Program-made: the position numbers and the translations under genes | In this document: piece by piece, positions 1 to 8,564 of the stretch | How positions within the stretch are numbered: the first letter of the stretch is position 1 | Layout: each line of letters begins with the position of its first letter | Source: Candidatus Desulfolinea nitratireducens | Lineage (GTDB): Bacteria; Chloroflexota; Anaerolineae; Anaerolineales; Villigracilaceae | Assembly (NCBI GenBank): GCA_014382535.1 | Contig: JACNJN010000119.1 | Span: 1-64,000 of the forward strand | Direction: 5' to 3' | Length of the DNA stretch: 64,000 bases | The notes under the pieces: generated by a model | The model's input: only the letters and a program-made list of their open reading frames with translations | What the model was told of the DNA's origin: nothing | The model's database searches: none

Positions 1-19
1 ACACTCGCCTAGCCGATAA

Positions 20-886
20 TTGAGAAATGTCAAAATATTTTCAGCGAATGGACAGCTATTATTCTTCATTAACCTTATTTTATGGATGGAAAAAGGGCCT
101 AAGCGCGATTTATCCCTTTGGATTACAGGAAGTATTTTACTTTCCTCGTTGGTAAGCATTTCAGTGATGGCGCTGGCTCCCGGCAATGTTTTACGTATAG
201 GGGAAGTACCAACAATTTTTATTTTCATTCAACGGATATTGACTTATCCTATTGATTTTATTGTTGATTCTATAAAAACTTTTCCGCTTCCAAGCACACT
301 GACTGTTTTGGTTCCTTTCTTGATTGTCTTTCTATTGAATGATGCTGATAGACAAAACTATTTAGTAGTCACCAGTAAGAAATTACTGACTTCATTTTTA
401 GCGGCTCCGATAATTCTATATATATTATTAATGACCAATTTTTCGCCTAGCGCATATGCATTAGCGTATCCTGCCGACAGGGCATTATTTGAAGCACGCT
501 ATTTAATGACATTAATTCTCATCTTTGAGGGGGCTCTACTTGGATTTTATCTTTCACAGATGAAATCACCATTTTTGCGTTCAATGTATACGAAATACTT
601 CGCGTTAGTAATCTTAACTATATTTTCTTTTTATCCATTGCGGTCTGCTCTGCAAACAGCAGCCACCTTTGATTTTTACCGTCAACGGGCAGCATCCTGG
701 GACTTACGTGACGCAAAGATCCGTGCTGCTCAGAAAAATGGGGAAATGATTATCATCGTCCAGGAATTTGATAGCTTGCACGGCATTAAGGAGTTGGATA
801 AGGATCCAAAGCATTGGGTAAACCGTTGTGCTGCTCGTTATTATGAAGTAGATTCAATTAGCGCCTATCCTTTGGATTCGGAATAA
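20..886 (+). CDS. Polytopic membrane protein, DUF6056-like, 5' part missing or broken
   Basis: 288 residues with about six hydrophobic segments. The APGN-x-x-R sequence near residue 55 and the segment after it resemble DUF6056-type membrane proteins, which I recall as clearly longer at the N-terminus. The frame opens with TTG right after an in-frame TAA at 17-19. Another frame carries a TGA at 21-23. The missing N-terminal part therefore either lies upstream in another frame (frameshift) or the protein is a short downstream cistron with a TTGA overlap. It ends 1 bp before a glycosyltransferase and belongs to the polysaccharide locus. Function unknown; a glycan-related membrane role is inferred from context only. 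Confidence 0.5.
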   Translation: MRNVKIFSANGQLLFFINLILWMEKGPKRDLSLWITGSILLSSLVSISVMALAPGNVLRIGEVPTIFIFIQRILTYPIDFIVDSIKTFPLPSTLTVLVPFLIVFLLNDADRQNYLVVTSKKLLTSFLAAPIILYILLMTNFSPSAYALAYPADRALFEARYLMTLILIFEGALLGFYLSQMKSPFLRSMYTKYFALVILTIFSFYPLRSALQTAATFDFYRQRAASWDLRDAKIRAAQKNGEMIIIVQEFDSLHGIKELDKDPKHWVNRCAARYYEVDSISAYPLDSE

Positions 887-887
887 G

Positions 888-1712
888 ATGAGTAATAAAT
901 CCTCCGACACGAACGCGACCTCGGGCTTGCCTCTGGTCTCAATCATCACCCCATCTTTTAATCAGGCCCCATTTATCGAGGCGACGATCAACTCGGTGCT
1001 GGAGCAGGATTATCCAAATATCGAATATATGATTGTGGATGGTGGCTCCACAGATGGGAGCGTGGATATCATTAACGGCTTCGAAGATCAATTGGCGTGG
1101 TGGATTTCTGAAAAAGACAAGGGCCAAACCGAAGCGATCAATAAAGGTTTTGCGAGGGCAAAAGGTGAAATTTTAGCCTGGCTCAATTCAGATGATACTT
1201 ATCAGCCTGGTGCAGTGCGTGAGGCAGTCGAATTTTTAATGGATAACCCTGAGGTAGGGTTAGTTTACGGGGACTGTAATTTTATTGACGATCATGGTCA
1301 GAAATTCGGCAAATTTAATGCCGCGCAAACCAATTATGAGAAGCTCCGACGAGGGTATGTCCACATCCCACAGCAGGCTGCTTTTTGGCGGGCTGATCTT
1401 TGGCGGGAGGTCGGTCCCTTGGATGAGAGTTTTTATTTTGCGATGGATTATGATCTCTGGGTGCGTCTTGCAAAAACCACCCAGATCAAATACTTGCCTG
1501 GCAGGAATTGGGCGAACTTTCGTCTGCATAATGATGCAAAATCCATTGCCGCAGATGATCGCTGCTGGCCCGAGATGATGCGTGTCCATTATCGTGATGG
1601 CGGCTCTTTCTTCTCGGCAATTAATGCCAAATATCTGATCCGCAAAGTAGTCGCACCCTGGTGGATTTGGCGTCGACGTCGTCAGATTGAGAAAGCTCTC
1701 CAGGAGAAATAG
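888..1712 (+). CDS. Family 2 glycosyltransferase
   Basis: 274 residues. It transfers a sugar from a nucleotide-sugar donor during polysaccharide assembly at the cytoplasmic face. The GT-A fold is seen from residue 16: PLVSIITPSFN, DGGSTDGS at 51-58, and the metal/donor-binding SDD at 101-103 (in LAWLNSDDT). The C-terminus is strongly basic and aromatic (WWIWRRRRQ), suggesting peripheral membrane contact. The length is normal for a soluble GT2. It starts 1 bp after the preceding stop and is followed 1 bp later by the chain-length protein, so the locus is one transcript. Donor and acceptor cannot be told from sequence. Confidence 0.88.
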   Translation: MSNKSSDTNATSGLPLVSIITPSFNQAPFIEATINSVLEQDYPNIEYMIVDGGSTDGSVDIINGFEDQLAWWISEKDKGQTEAINKGFARAKGEILAWLNSDDTYQPGAVREAVEFLMDNPEVGLVYGDCNFIDDHGQKFGKFNAAQTNYEKLRRGYVHIPQQAAFWRADLWREVGPLDESFYFAMDYDLWVRLAKTTQIKYLPGRNWANFRLHNDAKSIAADDRCWPEMMRVHYRDGGSFFSAINAKYLIRKVVAPWWIWRRRRQIEKALQEK

Positions 1713-1713
1713 A

Positions 1714-2430
1714 ATGAAATTATTGCTTGCCTCTCCTTCTTTGGAAGATTTTCTCAGATTATTGCGTGCCTGGCGCTTTTGGATATTGGCTTCATTCCTG
1801 GGTGCAGCGCTGGGGGCTGCGGCATTCTACATCTTTCCTCCAGATTACCGTGCACAGGCGACCGTGGTTGTAGACTTCAATCTCGAAGAATCCTTAACTG
1901 AAGGAAATGATCGCGACCTTTTCTATTACCTTGAACGGGAAACACGTAAATTGGAAGAAGTTGCCTGGGCAGATAAAACGGTGGATGCTGTTTCTCAAGC
2001 TATCGGCGATATAACGGTGGCAGAATTACGCAATGAGCGGCTCCAACTCTCCCAGCCTCAGGATGGCGGTTGGCATTTTTATGCGGATGATCCTGATCCC
2101 GCACGGGCTGAGAAGATCGTCTCATTATGGACGGAGAGTTTCAATCAGCAGGCTCAAGAGGGAGCAGCAAATGCCCTGGCATTAAACGCGTTGAAGACTG
2201 CCTTAGAAAAAAATGCGATTGATCTTGCTGAAGTTGAGCAAGATATCGAAAGACTCGAATCTGAATCTTTGGGGATCAGCGCCTATTTGCAGACATCTTT
2301 GAGCCAAAAAGAATCCTTACCGATTTCCCGCAAAACATCGTTGGGGGAATATGTTTTTTTAGGCGCGTCGGGAATACTTTTCTTTGCAGCATTGGCAATT
2401 CTCTTTACAGGGAAGGTGCATGAAGAATAA
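1714..2430 (+). CDS. Wzz-like chain-length determinant protein
   Basis: 239 residues from the ATG at 1714, chosen because GGAGA lies just upstream and a longer in-frame start would overlap the previous gene. Topology is that of Wzz/polysaccharide co-polymerases: membrane segment near residues 20-40, a periplasmic region with a predicted coiled coil around 165-195, and a second membrane segment near 210-230. There is no C-terminal tyrosine-kinase domain. It would set polysaccharide chain length beside the polymerase/ligase encoded next. The C-terminal codons overlap the next gene by 11 bp. Confidence 0.7.
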   Translation: MKLLLASPSLEDFLRLLRAWRFWILASFLGAALGAAAFYIFPPDYRAQATVVVDFNLEESLTEGNDRDLFYYLERETRKLEEVAWADKTVDAVSQAIGDITVAELRNERLQLSQPQDGGWHFYADDPDPARAEKIVSLWTESFNQQAQEGAANALALNALKTALEKNAIDLAEVEQDIERLESESLGISAYLQTSLSQKESLPISRKTSLGEYVFLGASGILFFAALAILFTGKVHEE

Positions 2431-3940
2431 GTCTTTGGAAGCAACTCATCACGAAAGTATGCAGGGCGCAAAGAAAAGTTTTTTTATCTCTTTGGAGAGA
2501 GTCTCGCGTCTCTTTTGGGGGCTTGTTTTGCTTTCTCTGCCCGTAACAAGTTTTCGCTTTTTCCCCTTCTTGGGACAACATACCTACGTTCGGCCCTTGG
2601 CATTTTATCCTCTGGTATTGCTTTATTTGATTTTAATGCTGCGTGTGTGGAGAAAAGAGATCAGGCTTCCATGGAGCAACGCTATCCTGCCTCTTTTCCT
2701 TTTCCTGATTATTACGCTATTTACCACTGCCACAGGCGGCTTGCTTGCCCCGATCCCCATGCGTGGACAGGAATATTGGGGACGTGCCTTGCGTGCTTTC
2801 ATCACCTTTGGGATTGGGTTATCTTTTTTCATAGCTGCGCTGTGGATGCACAGCGATCGGGACGATTTACGCCATTCGCTAAAATGGCTTTATGCGGGGC
2901 TTGCCCTGACCCTTCTCTGGGTCGGTATTCAGGCGATTGCCTTGCATACACCCTTGTTGACAAAGGGACAAGTTTCAGATTGGCAAACACTTTTTTCGGT
3001 GCGAGGTTTGCCAAAATTAAACCGTGTTTCTGGCTTTGCTTTTGAACCCTCCTGGCTGGCGGGGCAAATCGCAACCTTATATCTCCCCTGGCTGGTCGCC
3101 TCCTTGCTGATGCGTTTTCGCGTGACAAAATATCGTTGGCTGGAAATTTTGTTGTTGATCGGCGCTATCGCAGCTTTATTACTAACCTATTCACGTGGTG
3201 GGTTGATCGTTGCCATCGCTGCGACGGGGCTGACCCTCCTCATCAGTGGGAGAAACGCGATCTCTCGTGGATTGCGGTGGTTTATTCGCCCTTCTGAAAT
3301 TGATCGCATCTATGCCTTTGGGGTGCGGGCGATTCTACTTATACTCATTGTAAGCATGGCCTGGGGCGGGATCTCCTTTTTAGCCCAGCAAAACTACGTC
3401 AACCGCCTCTGGACAGTCGAAGCAGATAGTCTTGCCGATTATTTTGTCAAAACCAATGCAGGTGGACGGATCACCTATCTTTGGGCGACAGCCCAAATAT
3501 TTTTAGACCACCCCTGGCTGGGTACGGGACTTGGTAGCTCCGGGCTCTATCTTTACCAATACTTTCCTGATTGGGCCCTATTCAATAACCCGGAAATAGC
3601 CAGACATCTCAGTCCCACCAGTAATCTTTTTCCAAACTCAAAAAATCTATATCTTCGTCTTTTGGCGGAAACGGGTATCTTTGGTTTCGCTATTTTTGGC
3701 AGCTTTCTGCTTGCGATCCTGTCCCAAATTGGAGAAGCCTTTCGCCGCTCAGAGAAACTTATTGGCATGGCTGGCCTTTCCTCTTTCTTTGCCATTTTGA
3801 TTTATTATCTGATGCAGGATTCATTTGCAATGGCAGAATTATGGATCAACTTCGGAATTGTTTTGGGAATTGCCTCTGCTTCCCTCACCCCCAGTCTCTT
3901 TCCCGCCAGCGAGAGAGGGGAGTTACAGGAGAATTTATGA
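2420..3940 (+). CDS. O-antigen ligase/polymerase family membrane protein
   Basis: 506 residues from the ATG at 2420 (MKNKSLE), placed by the GGAAGG upstream and by coupling with the preceding gene. About 11-12 hydrophobic segments, and a long extracytoplasmic loop containing DHPWLGTGLGSSG, typical of Wzy_C proteins. It joins or polymerises undecaprenyl-linked glycans at the outer face of the inner membrane. The last ~20 codons coincide with an intergenic-type palindrome (CCCTCACCCCC...GAGAGAGGGG, 3885-3921), so the C-terminus TPSLFPASERGELQENL looks repeat-derived. The stop overlaps the sulfotransferase start (ATGA). Confidence 0.82.
   Translation: MKNKSLEATHHESMQGAKKSFFISLERVSRLFWGLVLLSLPVTSFRFFPFLGQHTYVRPLAFYPLVLLYLILMLRVWRKEIRLPWSNAILPLFLFLIITLFTTATGGLLAPIPMRGQEYWGRALRAFITFGIGLSFFIAALWMHSDRDDLRHSLKWLYAGLALTLLWVGIQAIALHTPLLTKGQVSDWQTLFSVRGLPKLNRVSGFAFEPSWLAGQIATLYLPWLVASLLMRFRVTKYRWLEILLLIGAIAALLLTYSRGGLIVAIAATGLTLLISGRNAISRGLRWFIRPSEIDRIYAFGVRAILLILIVSMAWGGISFLAQQNYVNRLWTVEADSLADYFVKTNAGGRITYLWATAQIFLDHPWLGTGLGSSGLYLYQYFPDWALFNNPEIARHLSPTSNLFPNSKNLYLRLLAETGIFGFAIFGSFLLAILSQIGEAFRRSEKLIGMAGLSSFFAILIYYLMQDSFAMAELWINFGIVLGIASASLTPSLFPASERGELQENL
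3885..3921. repeat. CCCTC...GAGGG palindromic repeat inside a coding region
   Basis: C-rich arm, short spacer and G-rich arm. The same style of palindrome occurs at 16250-16322, 17341-17380 and 33753-33792. Here it is read through as the C-terminus of the O-antigen ligase. Confidence 0.5.
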
Positions 3941-4668
3941 TCGTTTTATCTGTTGGGATGCCCCGCGCCGGGTCAGGATGGCACTATAACCTGATCCACG
4001 ATCTGATGGAAACAGCAGGATATGATGAAGCCCGCGACATCCGCGAGAATTATAAATTGCAAAATATACTTACGGAAGTCAATTGCAATATAGGTGTTTT
4101 ATCATTGCGACGTTTGTTGATGGTGACAGTTCCCACGCTCCTGGGGAAGAATTTTGTGCTCAAAGCGCATGCTGGCCCAACGATTTGGTCGCGGACGCTC
4201 GCAGCCCTGGGCTTGCTTCAAATCGTTTACATTTACCGTGACCCCCGCGACGCGATGCTCTCTGCCTATGAATATGGGCAACGCTCCATCGAAAAAGGGC
4301 GCCCAAACTTCTTTTCACACCTGACAAACTTCGAGGAAACCCTCGACTTTATGACCGACTACGTCCACATTTGGGAAGGGTGGATGGCGGAAAAGAAAGC
4401 GCTTATCGCTCGCTACGAAGACTTGCTCACCGACTATGATACCGAGACCGTGCGTCTGATAGCATATTTGGGATTGGATGCAGATGACGATGCCGTGAAA
4501 GCCGTTGTTGAAGAATATCGTCCTGGGCAGGCAGAATCAGGGCAACAGGGCTTGCACTTTTTTAAGGGCAAAATGGGCCGGTTTCGTGATGCGTATACAA
4601 GCGATCAGCAAGTTGTAATGTCTGAGCGTTTCGGTGCTGCTCTTAAAAAAATGAATTACAAGCTTTAG
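3937..4668 (+). CDS. Sulfotransferase (PAPS-dependent)
   Basis: 243 residues from the ATG at 3937. The 5'-phosphosulfate loop is GMPRAGSGWHYNLI at 7-20, and the 3'-phosphate motif is YRDPRDAMLSAYEYG at about 100-115; these are the two PAPS-binding signatures of the family. Expected reaction: transfer of sulfate from PAPS to a hydroxyl group, here probably on a glycan or lipid given the location at the end of a polysaccharide operon. It overlaps the ligase stop by 4 bp, so translation is probably coupled. I see no signal peptide; it is probably cytoplasmic. Confidence 0.8.
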   Translation: MIVLSVGMPRAGSGWHYNLIHDLMETAGYDEARDIRENYKLQNILTEVNCNIGVLSLRRLLMVTVPTLLGKNFVLKAHAGPTIWSRTLAALGLLQIVYIYRDPRDAMLSAYEYGQRSIEKGRPNFFSHLTNFEETLDFMTDYVHIWEGWMAEKKALIARYEDLLTDYDTETVRLIAYLGLDADDDAVKAVVEEYRPGQAESGQQGLHFFKGKMGRFRDAYTSDQQVVMSERFGAALKKMNYKL

Positions 4669-4733
4669 AGTTTTCCAAAAATGTATCTCATCATTTTATT
4701 CTTTTTTAATTTACAGTTTCAATCATTTTAGAG

Positions 4734-4748
4734 TATTATAAGGCTATG
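4734..4748 (+). promoter_or_regulatory. Promoter -10 element giving a probable leaderless mRNA
   Basis: TATTAT at 4734-4739 ends 6 bp before the ATG at 4746, so transcription would start on or next to the start codon. No Shine-Dalgarno sequence precedes the gene. The -35 region is weak. Confidence 0.4.
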
Positions 4749-6482
4749 CGGAAATTTGACTCTCCCTATATCGCAGACTGGATTGCCATTTCATTGCGAT
4801 GGCTGATCCTTTTTGCTTTAACAATGATCCTGGCAGAAAATAATAAGCTGCTCGCACTTTGGCCGCTCTTTGTAATGGTGCTTTGGAATTTAACCATGAG
4901 TGTGATGGCAGGATTAAATATTCGCCTTCGCTATCATCGCCGATTGGCAGTTATTGTCGATCTTCTCTTTGCCAGTCTGTTATTTTGGACAAAACAAGGT
5001 TTTACAGGCCCTGTTTTGTGGGTGGGTATTTTACCAATTGTCAGCGGGGCGATTTATTTTGAGATTTGGGGGGGGCTTCTAACTGCGAGTGTGATTGCGG
5101 TAGTTGAATTAGCGTATGCCTATGATAAGATGCCACCAAGTTTTTTGGTAAAAGGGGGCATCGTCGCTGCAGTAACTTTGGCGCTGGGACTTTTATTTGG
5201 TTTTCTGGGCTATAAGTTAAGTCGAAACCTGCGAAGAAATCGAGAATCTCAACAGGGAAAACAACGAAAAAAGTTGGGGATGGAAAATGAACGACTAAAC
5301 GCTATTTATGAACTGGCATCTACGCTAACAGCCACACTTAATTACCGTCGTGTTTTAGAATCGGCTCTTGACCTGAGTGTGAGAGCTTTGCACCCTGATG
5401 AGGATGAAGATTTTAGCGATCAAGTAGTGAGTGCAGTTTTACTTTTTGTGGGGAATGAGTTAATCGTAAAATCGGCACGACGATTTACAATTGCTGATCA
5501 GCGGATCGCGTTTTCCGGTTCCGAGGGAATTTTAGGAACCGCCATCTCGGGAGGGGAATCTGTTTTGACCCAAAACGTGGGTTATGACCCCGAACTGGGA
5601 CGCTCTATTGCGTTGCGCACATGCACATCGAGCTATTGCATTCCCCTGCGAACAGGTTTCACGATTTATGGCGTATTGCTTTTTGCGCACCCTGACCTTG
5701 ATTTTTTTACCCAGGAGCGTCGCGAAATGCTCGAATTGATCGGGAGACAATCGATTATCGCGATTCAAAATGCGCGCCTTTATCAAGATCTTGTTGAAGA
5801 AAAAGAACGCATGATTGAAGTGCAAGAAGAAGCAAGGAAAAAACTTGCCCGCGATTTGCACGATGGTCCGACTCAAACCATCTCGGCAATTGCGATGCGG
5901 ATGAACCTGATTCGGATGATGCTCACGCGCGCCCCTGAAAAAGTTGAAGATGAGCTGTTTCGTGTAGAAGAAATGGCTCGCCGCACCACAAAAGAAATCC
6001 GTCATATGCTTTTTACGCTTCGTCCGCTTGTGCTTGAATCACAAGGGTTGCGCGCTGCTCTGGAATCAATGGCGGAAAAGATGAACGAAACCTACGGTCA
6101 AAACGTTCAAGTTGATGTGGATGAAAATCTGGCTGAAAAACTTGAAATTGGGAAACAAGGTGTCATCTTTTTCATCGCAGAAGAGGCGGTTAATAATGCC
6201 CGTAAACATGCCAAAGCAAGCCTGATTAAAATTCGCTTGCGAAATTTGGAGCCCGGTCTTTCTCTCCTTGAAATTCAGGACAATGGTGTTGGTTTTGATC
6301 TTGGCCTTATCAGCAAAGATTATGAAAAACGGGGTAGTTTGGGTATGGTCAATCTCAACGAACGCACTGAAATGATAGGAGGGCTGCTTCATATTGATTC
6401 TGTACTTGGCAAGGGAACAAATGTACAAATCTTTATCCCTCTCACCGAAGAAGCTGCCGAACGTCTTCACCATCGAAAATAA
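4746..6482 (+). CDS. Membrane sensor histidine kinase, HisKA_3/NarL type
   Basis: 578 residues. About five to six hydrophobic helices fill residues 10-160, followed by a linker coiled coil, a GAF domain (about 185-345), and a HisKA_3 domain with phospho-acceptor His372 in RDLHDGPTQT. The HATPase_c domain follows, with N-box EEAVNNARKHAKA, G1 DNGVGFD and G2 GSLGMVNL. It autophosphorylates and normally pairs with a NarL/LuxR-type regulator, but none is adjacent. The next gene (a hydrolase) follows after 11 bp, so they may share a transcript. The signal is unknown; the membrane domain resembles LiaS/DesK-style input regions in topology only. Confidence 0.88.
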   Translation: MRKFDSPYIADWIAISLRWLILFALTMILAENNKLLALWPLFVMVLWNLTMSVMAGLNIRLRYHRRLAVIVDLLFASLLFWTKQGFTGPVLWVGILPIVSGAIYFEIWGGLLTASVIAVVELAYAYDKMPPSFLVKGGIVAAVTLALGLLFGFLGYKLSRNLRRNRESQQGKQRKKLGMENERLNAIYELASTLTATLNYRRVLESALDLSVRALHPDEDEDFSDQVVSAVLLFVGNELIVKSARRFTIADQRIAFSGSEGILGTAISGGESVLTQNVGYDPELGRSIALRTCTSSYCIPLRTGFTIYGVLLFAHPDLDFFTQERREMLELIGRQSIIAIQNARLYQDLVEEKERMIEVQEEARKKLARDLHDGPTQTISAIAMRMNLIRMMLTRAPEKVEDELFRVEEMARRTTKEIRHMLFTLRPLVLESQGLRAALESMAEKMNETYGQNVQVDVDENLAEKLEIGKQGVIFFIAEEAVNNARKHAKASLIKIRLRNLEPGLSLLEIQDNGVGFDLGLISKDYEKRGSLGMVNLNERTEMIGGLLHIDSVLGKGTNVQIFIPLTEEAAERLHHRK

Positions 6483-6493
6483 CGAGACATCTC

Positions 6494-7288
6494 ATGCCTA
6501 CCGCTGCCGGTTTATATTATTTTTCTCATCAGGCAGATGATCCCTCCAGCCTGCCATTAATACTGATTCACGGCGCCGGGGGCTCTCACCTCCATTGGCC
6601 CCCTGATCTCCGTCGCTTAGATGGTTTTCAAATTGCCTCCCTTGATCTGCCCGGGCATGGAAAATCTGAGGGCATTGGGCGTCAAACCATCACTGAGTAT
6701 GTCCAGGTAATGGAGGAGTTTATGGATGCGCTCACCTTGCCTGCCGCAATCATCGTGGGACATTCGATGGGCAGTGCCATTGCCCTACAGATGGCGTTAG
6801 ACCTTCCCGAGCGTGTGCTTGCTCTCGTTTTGGTGGGCAGTGGCAGCCGTTTGCGCGTGGCTCCGTCAATATTGGAGAATTCAGCCAGTGAAGCAACTTT
6901 TCCACTTGCTGTCAAAACCATCAATGATTGGGCTTTTGGACCAGATACTCCCGAACGCCTGAAAGAACTTGCTGCCAAACGGATGGGAGAGACCCGCCCC
7001 TCCGTGCTATATGGCGACTTCATCGCCTGTAATGAGTTTGATGTAGATGAGCGGCTTGCTGAGATCAAAACCCCCACATTGATCATCTGTGGTTCAGAAG
7101 ATAAATTGACCCCGCCAAAATATTCAAAACTTCTCCATGAGCATATTTTACATTCTGACCTCGTTAATATTGAGAGAGCAGGGCATATGGTTATGCTCGA
7201 AAAATCCCGAACTGTGGCGGACGCGATGATGGAGTTTTTTTCCAATATTAATACCGATCTTTCACTGAAAACCAAAAATGGCATCTGA
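6494..7288 (+). CDS. Alpha/beta hydrolase
   Basis: 264 residues. The fold is visible from LILIHGAGG (oxyanion loop, about 23-30). The nucleophile is Ser91 in GHSMG, the acid is Asp203 in CGSEDKLTPP, and the base is His231 in RAGHMVML, a complete catalytic triad. Such proteins hydrolyse esters, lactones or C-C bonds; the substrate is not predictable here. Soluble, no signal peptide. It lies 11 bp downstream of the histidine kinase and ends within a terminator shared with the convergent LysW-like genes. Confidence 0.82.
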   Translation: MPTAAGLYYFSHQADDPSSLPLILIHGAGGSHLHWPPDLRRLDGFQIASLDLPGHGKSEGIGRQTITEYVQVMEEFMDALTLPAAIIVGHSMGSAIALQMALDLPERVLALVLVGSGSRLRVAPSILENSASEATFPLAVKTINDWAFGPDTPERLKELAAKRMGETRPSVLYGDFIACNEFDVDERLAEIKTPTLIICGSEDKLTPPKYSKLLHEHILHSDLVNIERAGHMVMLEKSRTVADAMMEFFSNINTDLSLKTKNGI

Positions 7289-7303
7289 GCAGATGCCATT
7301 TTT
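7274..7303. terminator. Bidirectional intrinsic terminator
   Basis: Perfect 13-bp stem (AAAAATGGCATCT / AGATGCCATTTTT) with loop GAGC and T-runs on both strands. It sits between the convergent hydrolase and LysW-like genes; the hydrolase stop codon TGA lies in it. Confidence 0.9.
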
Positions 7304-7326
7304 TATTAGTTGGAAATTATTTCTTT

Positions 7327-7515
7327 TTAGAAATCGTCATTGCCATACTCGCTACTTTCATCGTAATCGTCATAGGCATAAGCCCAATCTAGTTCGATAG
7401 GGGTGAGACCAACCACTTCCAGATCATCACGACATTCAGGGCAAACCTTTTTTTGCCCCAGGTAAGGTGTTTTATTGAAGATGATATCTGCATCACACTC
7501 CGGACAAGCACCCAT
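7327..7515 (-). CDS. LysW-like small zinc-ribbon protein (copy A)
   Basis: 62 residues from the ATG at 7515 (AGGAAA upstream). Pattern: CPECDADI at 4-11, CPECRDDLEVV in the middle, then an acidic C-terminus ending EYGNDDF. The two CPxC pairs and LEVVGLTPIELDWA match the LysW/ArgW amino-group carrier fold, which binds zinc. In lysine or arginine biosynthesis LysW carries intermediates on a C-terminal Glu of an EDWGE tail; here that tail is replaced by an acidic stretch ending in Phe. No lysX, lysZ or argX gene is nearby. A carrier role is therefore uncertain. It is the second gene of a tandem pair. Confidence 0.72.
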   Translation of the reverse strand: MGACPECDADIIFNKTPYLGQKKVCPECRDDLEVVGLTPIELDWAYAYDDYDESSEYGNDDF

Positions 7516-7528
7516 GACAATATTTTTC

Positions 7529-7714
7529 CTAGTAGTCTTCATCTGAATAATCGTCGTCATCATCATATTCATCGGTAGGCCAATCCAGTTCAAGGGGTTC
7601 TAACCAGACTACCTCCAGACGGGCATCACACTTTGGGCAAGTAATTATCTTACCTAACAATGGATTGTTTCCCGCGTTGACCATTTCCTGACAAGAAATA
7701 CAATTGGCTTTCAT
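7529..7714 (-). CDS. LysW-like small zinc-ribbon protein (copy B)
   Basis: 61 residues from the ATG at 7714, preceded by GGAGG. CISCQEMV and CPKCDARLEVV supply the four zinc ligands, and VVWLEPLELDW is the family signature. The C-terminus is a run of Asp/Glu ending EDY, without the EDWGE of true amino-group carriers. It is a paralogue of the gene 13 bp downstream, so the pair arose by tandem duplication and is probably co-transcribed. Possible roles are a carrier with an altered attachment end or a structural zinc ribbon. Function not assigned. Confidence 0.72.
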   Translation of the reverse strand: MKANCISCQEMVNAGNNPLLGKIITCPKCDARLEVVWLEPLELDWPTDEYDDDDDYSDEDY

Positions 7715-7873
7715 ATTAAACAACCTCCAAAACAGCATATACGAATTGGGATCAAAGCTGTGATACGCTTTGAAGTAATTTATATTTTACGGATAGGCTG
7801 TATAAAACTTGTAAGATTATTTGGGTAAAAGGTGTGTCAAAAGACTTAATTTGTATAAAAAAATACGTTTTCT

Positions 7874-8551
7874 TTATGGTTTTAGTGTATACCCTGCCCC
7901 AGTAACAGTCAAAATATAACGTGGGTTTTGTGAATCCGTTTCAATTTTTGCTCTTAAACGTTTAATTAATCCGCGCACAAGGTCGCGATTCCCTTTGCCG
8001 CTATAACCCCAAACATACTCAACTAATCTATCGGAAGAGATCGTCTGTCCAGTGTTGATGATCAATATATACAGTAAGCGAAATTCGAGCTGGGTTAGTC
8101 GCTGTGGTGGGCGCTCCTTGATCCTCACTGATCGCTCGGACGGATCCAGCAAAATATCTCCTTTGGTCAGCACTGGCAGGCTAAAAAAGGGAACCCCTGA
8201 AGCGCGTCGCAACAAGGCACGCACCTGAGCGATAAAAACACGTGTACTATAAGGGCGCAAAAGGACCAAATCTACGCCCGCGTCGAGAAGGGTAACATAG
8301 GCATCTTCGTTTTTATACTCGGCAATGACGATAAAAGGAGCGGGAGTAAAGGCGCGCAATTGCTTGATCCCACTAATAGGTAAATTGTGGTCAGGGAAGG
8401 TCAGCACGATTAAGTCAACAACAATTTCCCGCCAGTCTGTAAGGATTTTTTCGAAATCCATGCTGATCTTTACAAAAAAACCTGCTCGCTGAAGTGCCAG
8501 TCGCAGCATAGCACTTTCGTCAGAATTATGCGAGAGCAATAACGCTTCCAT
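7874..8551 (-). CDS. OmpR-type response regulator with degenerate receiver domain
   Basis: 225 residues: receiver-like domain (about 1-115) and a winged-helix DNA-binding domain (about 128-225, with LTQLEFRLLYILIINTGQ and the RYILTVTGAGYTL hairpin). The site that should hold the phosphoacceptor Asp has Thr51 (DLIVLTFPD). The conserved Lys is Arg99 (LLRPYS), and the N-terminal acidic pair is missing (LLLSHNSDES). It should bind DNA without phosphorylation-dependent control by a cognate kinase. It lies 13 bp downstream of rdgB with GGAGG before the start, so it belongs to the queG-rdgB transcript. Targets unknown. Confidence 0.83.
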   Translation of the reverse strand: MEALLLSHNSDESAMLRLALQRAGFFVKISMDFEKILTDWREIVVDLIVLTFPDHNLPISGIKQLRAFTPAPFIVIAEYKNEDAYVTLLDAGVDLVLLRPYSTRVFIAQVRALLRRASGVPFFSLPVLTKGDILLDPSERSVRIKERPPQRLTQLEFRLLYILIINTGQTISSDRLVEYVWGYSGKGNRDLVRGLIKRLRAKIETDSQNPRYILTVTGAGYTLKP

Positions 8552-8564
8552 TGTAGCCTCCGAT

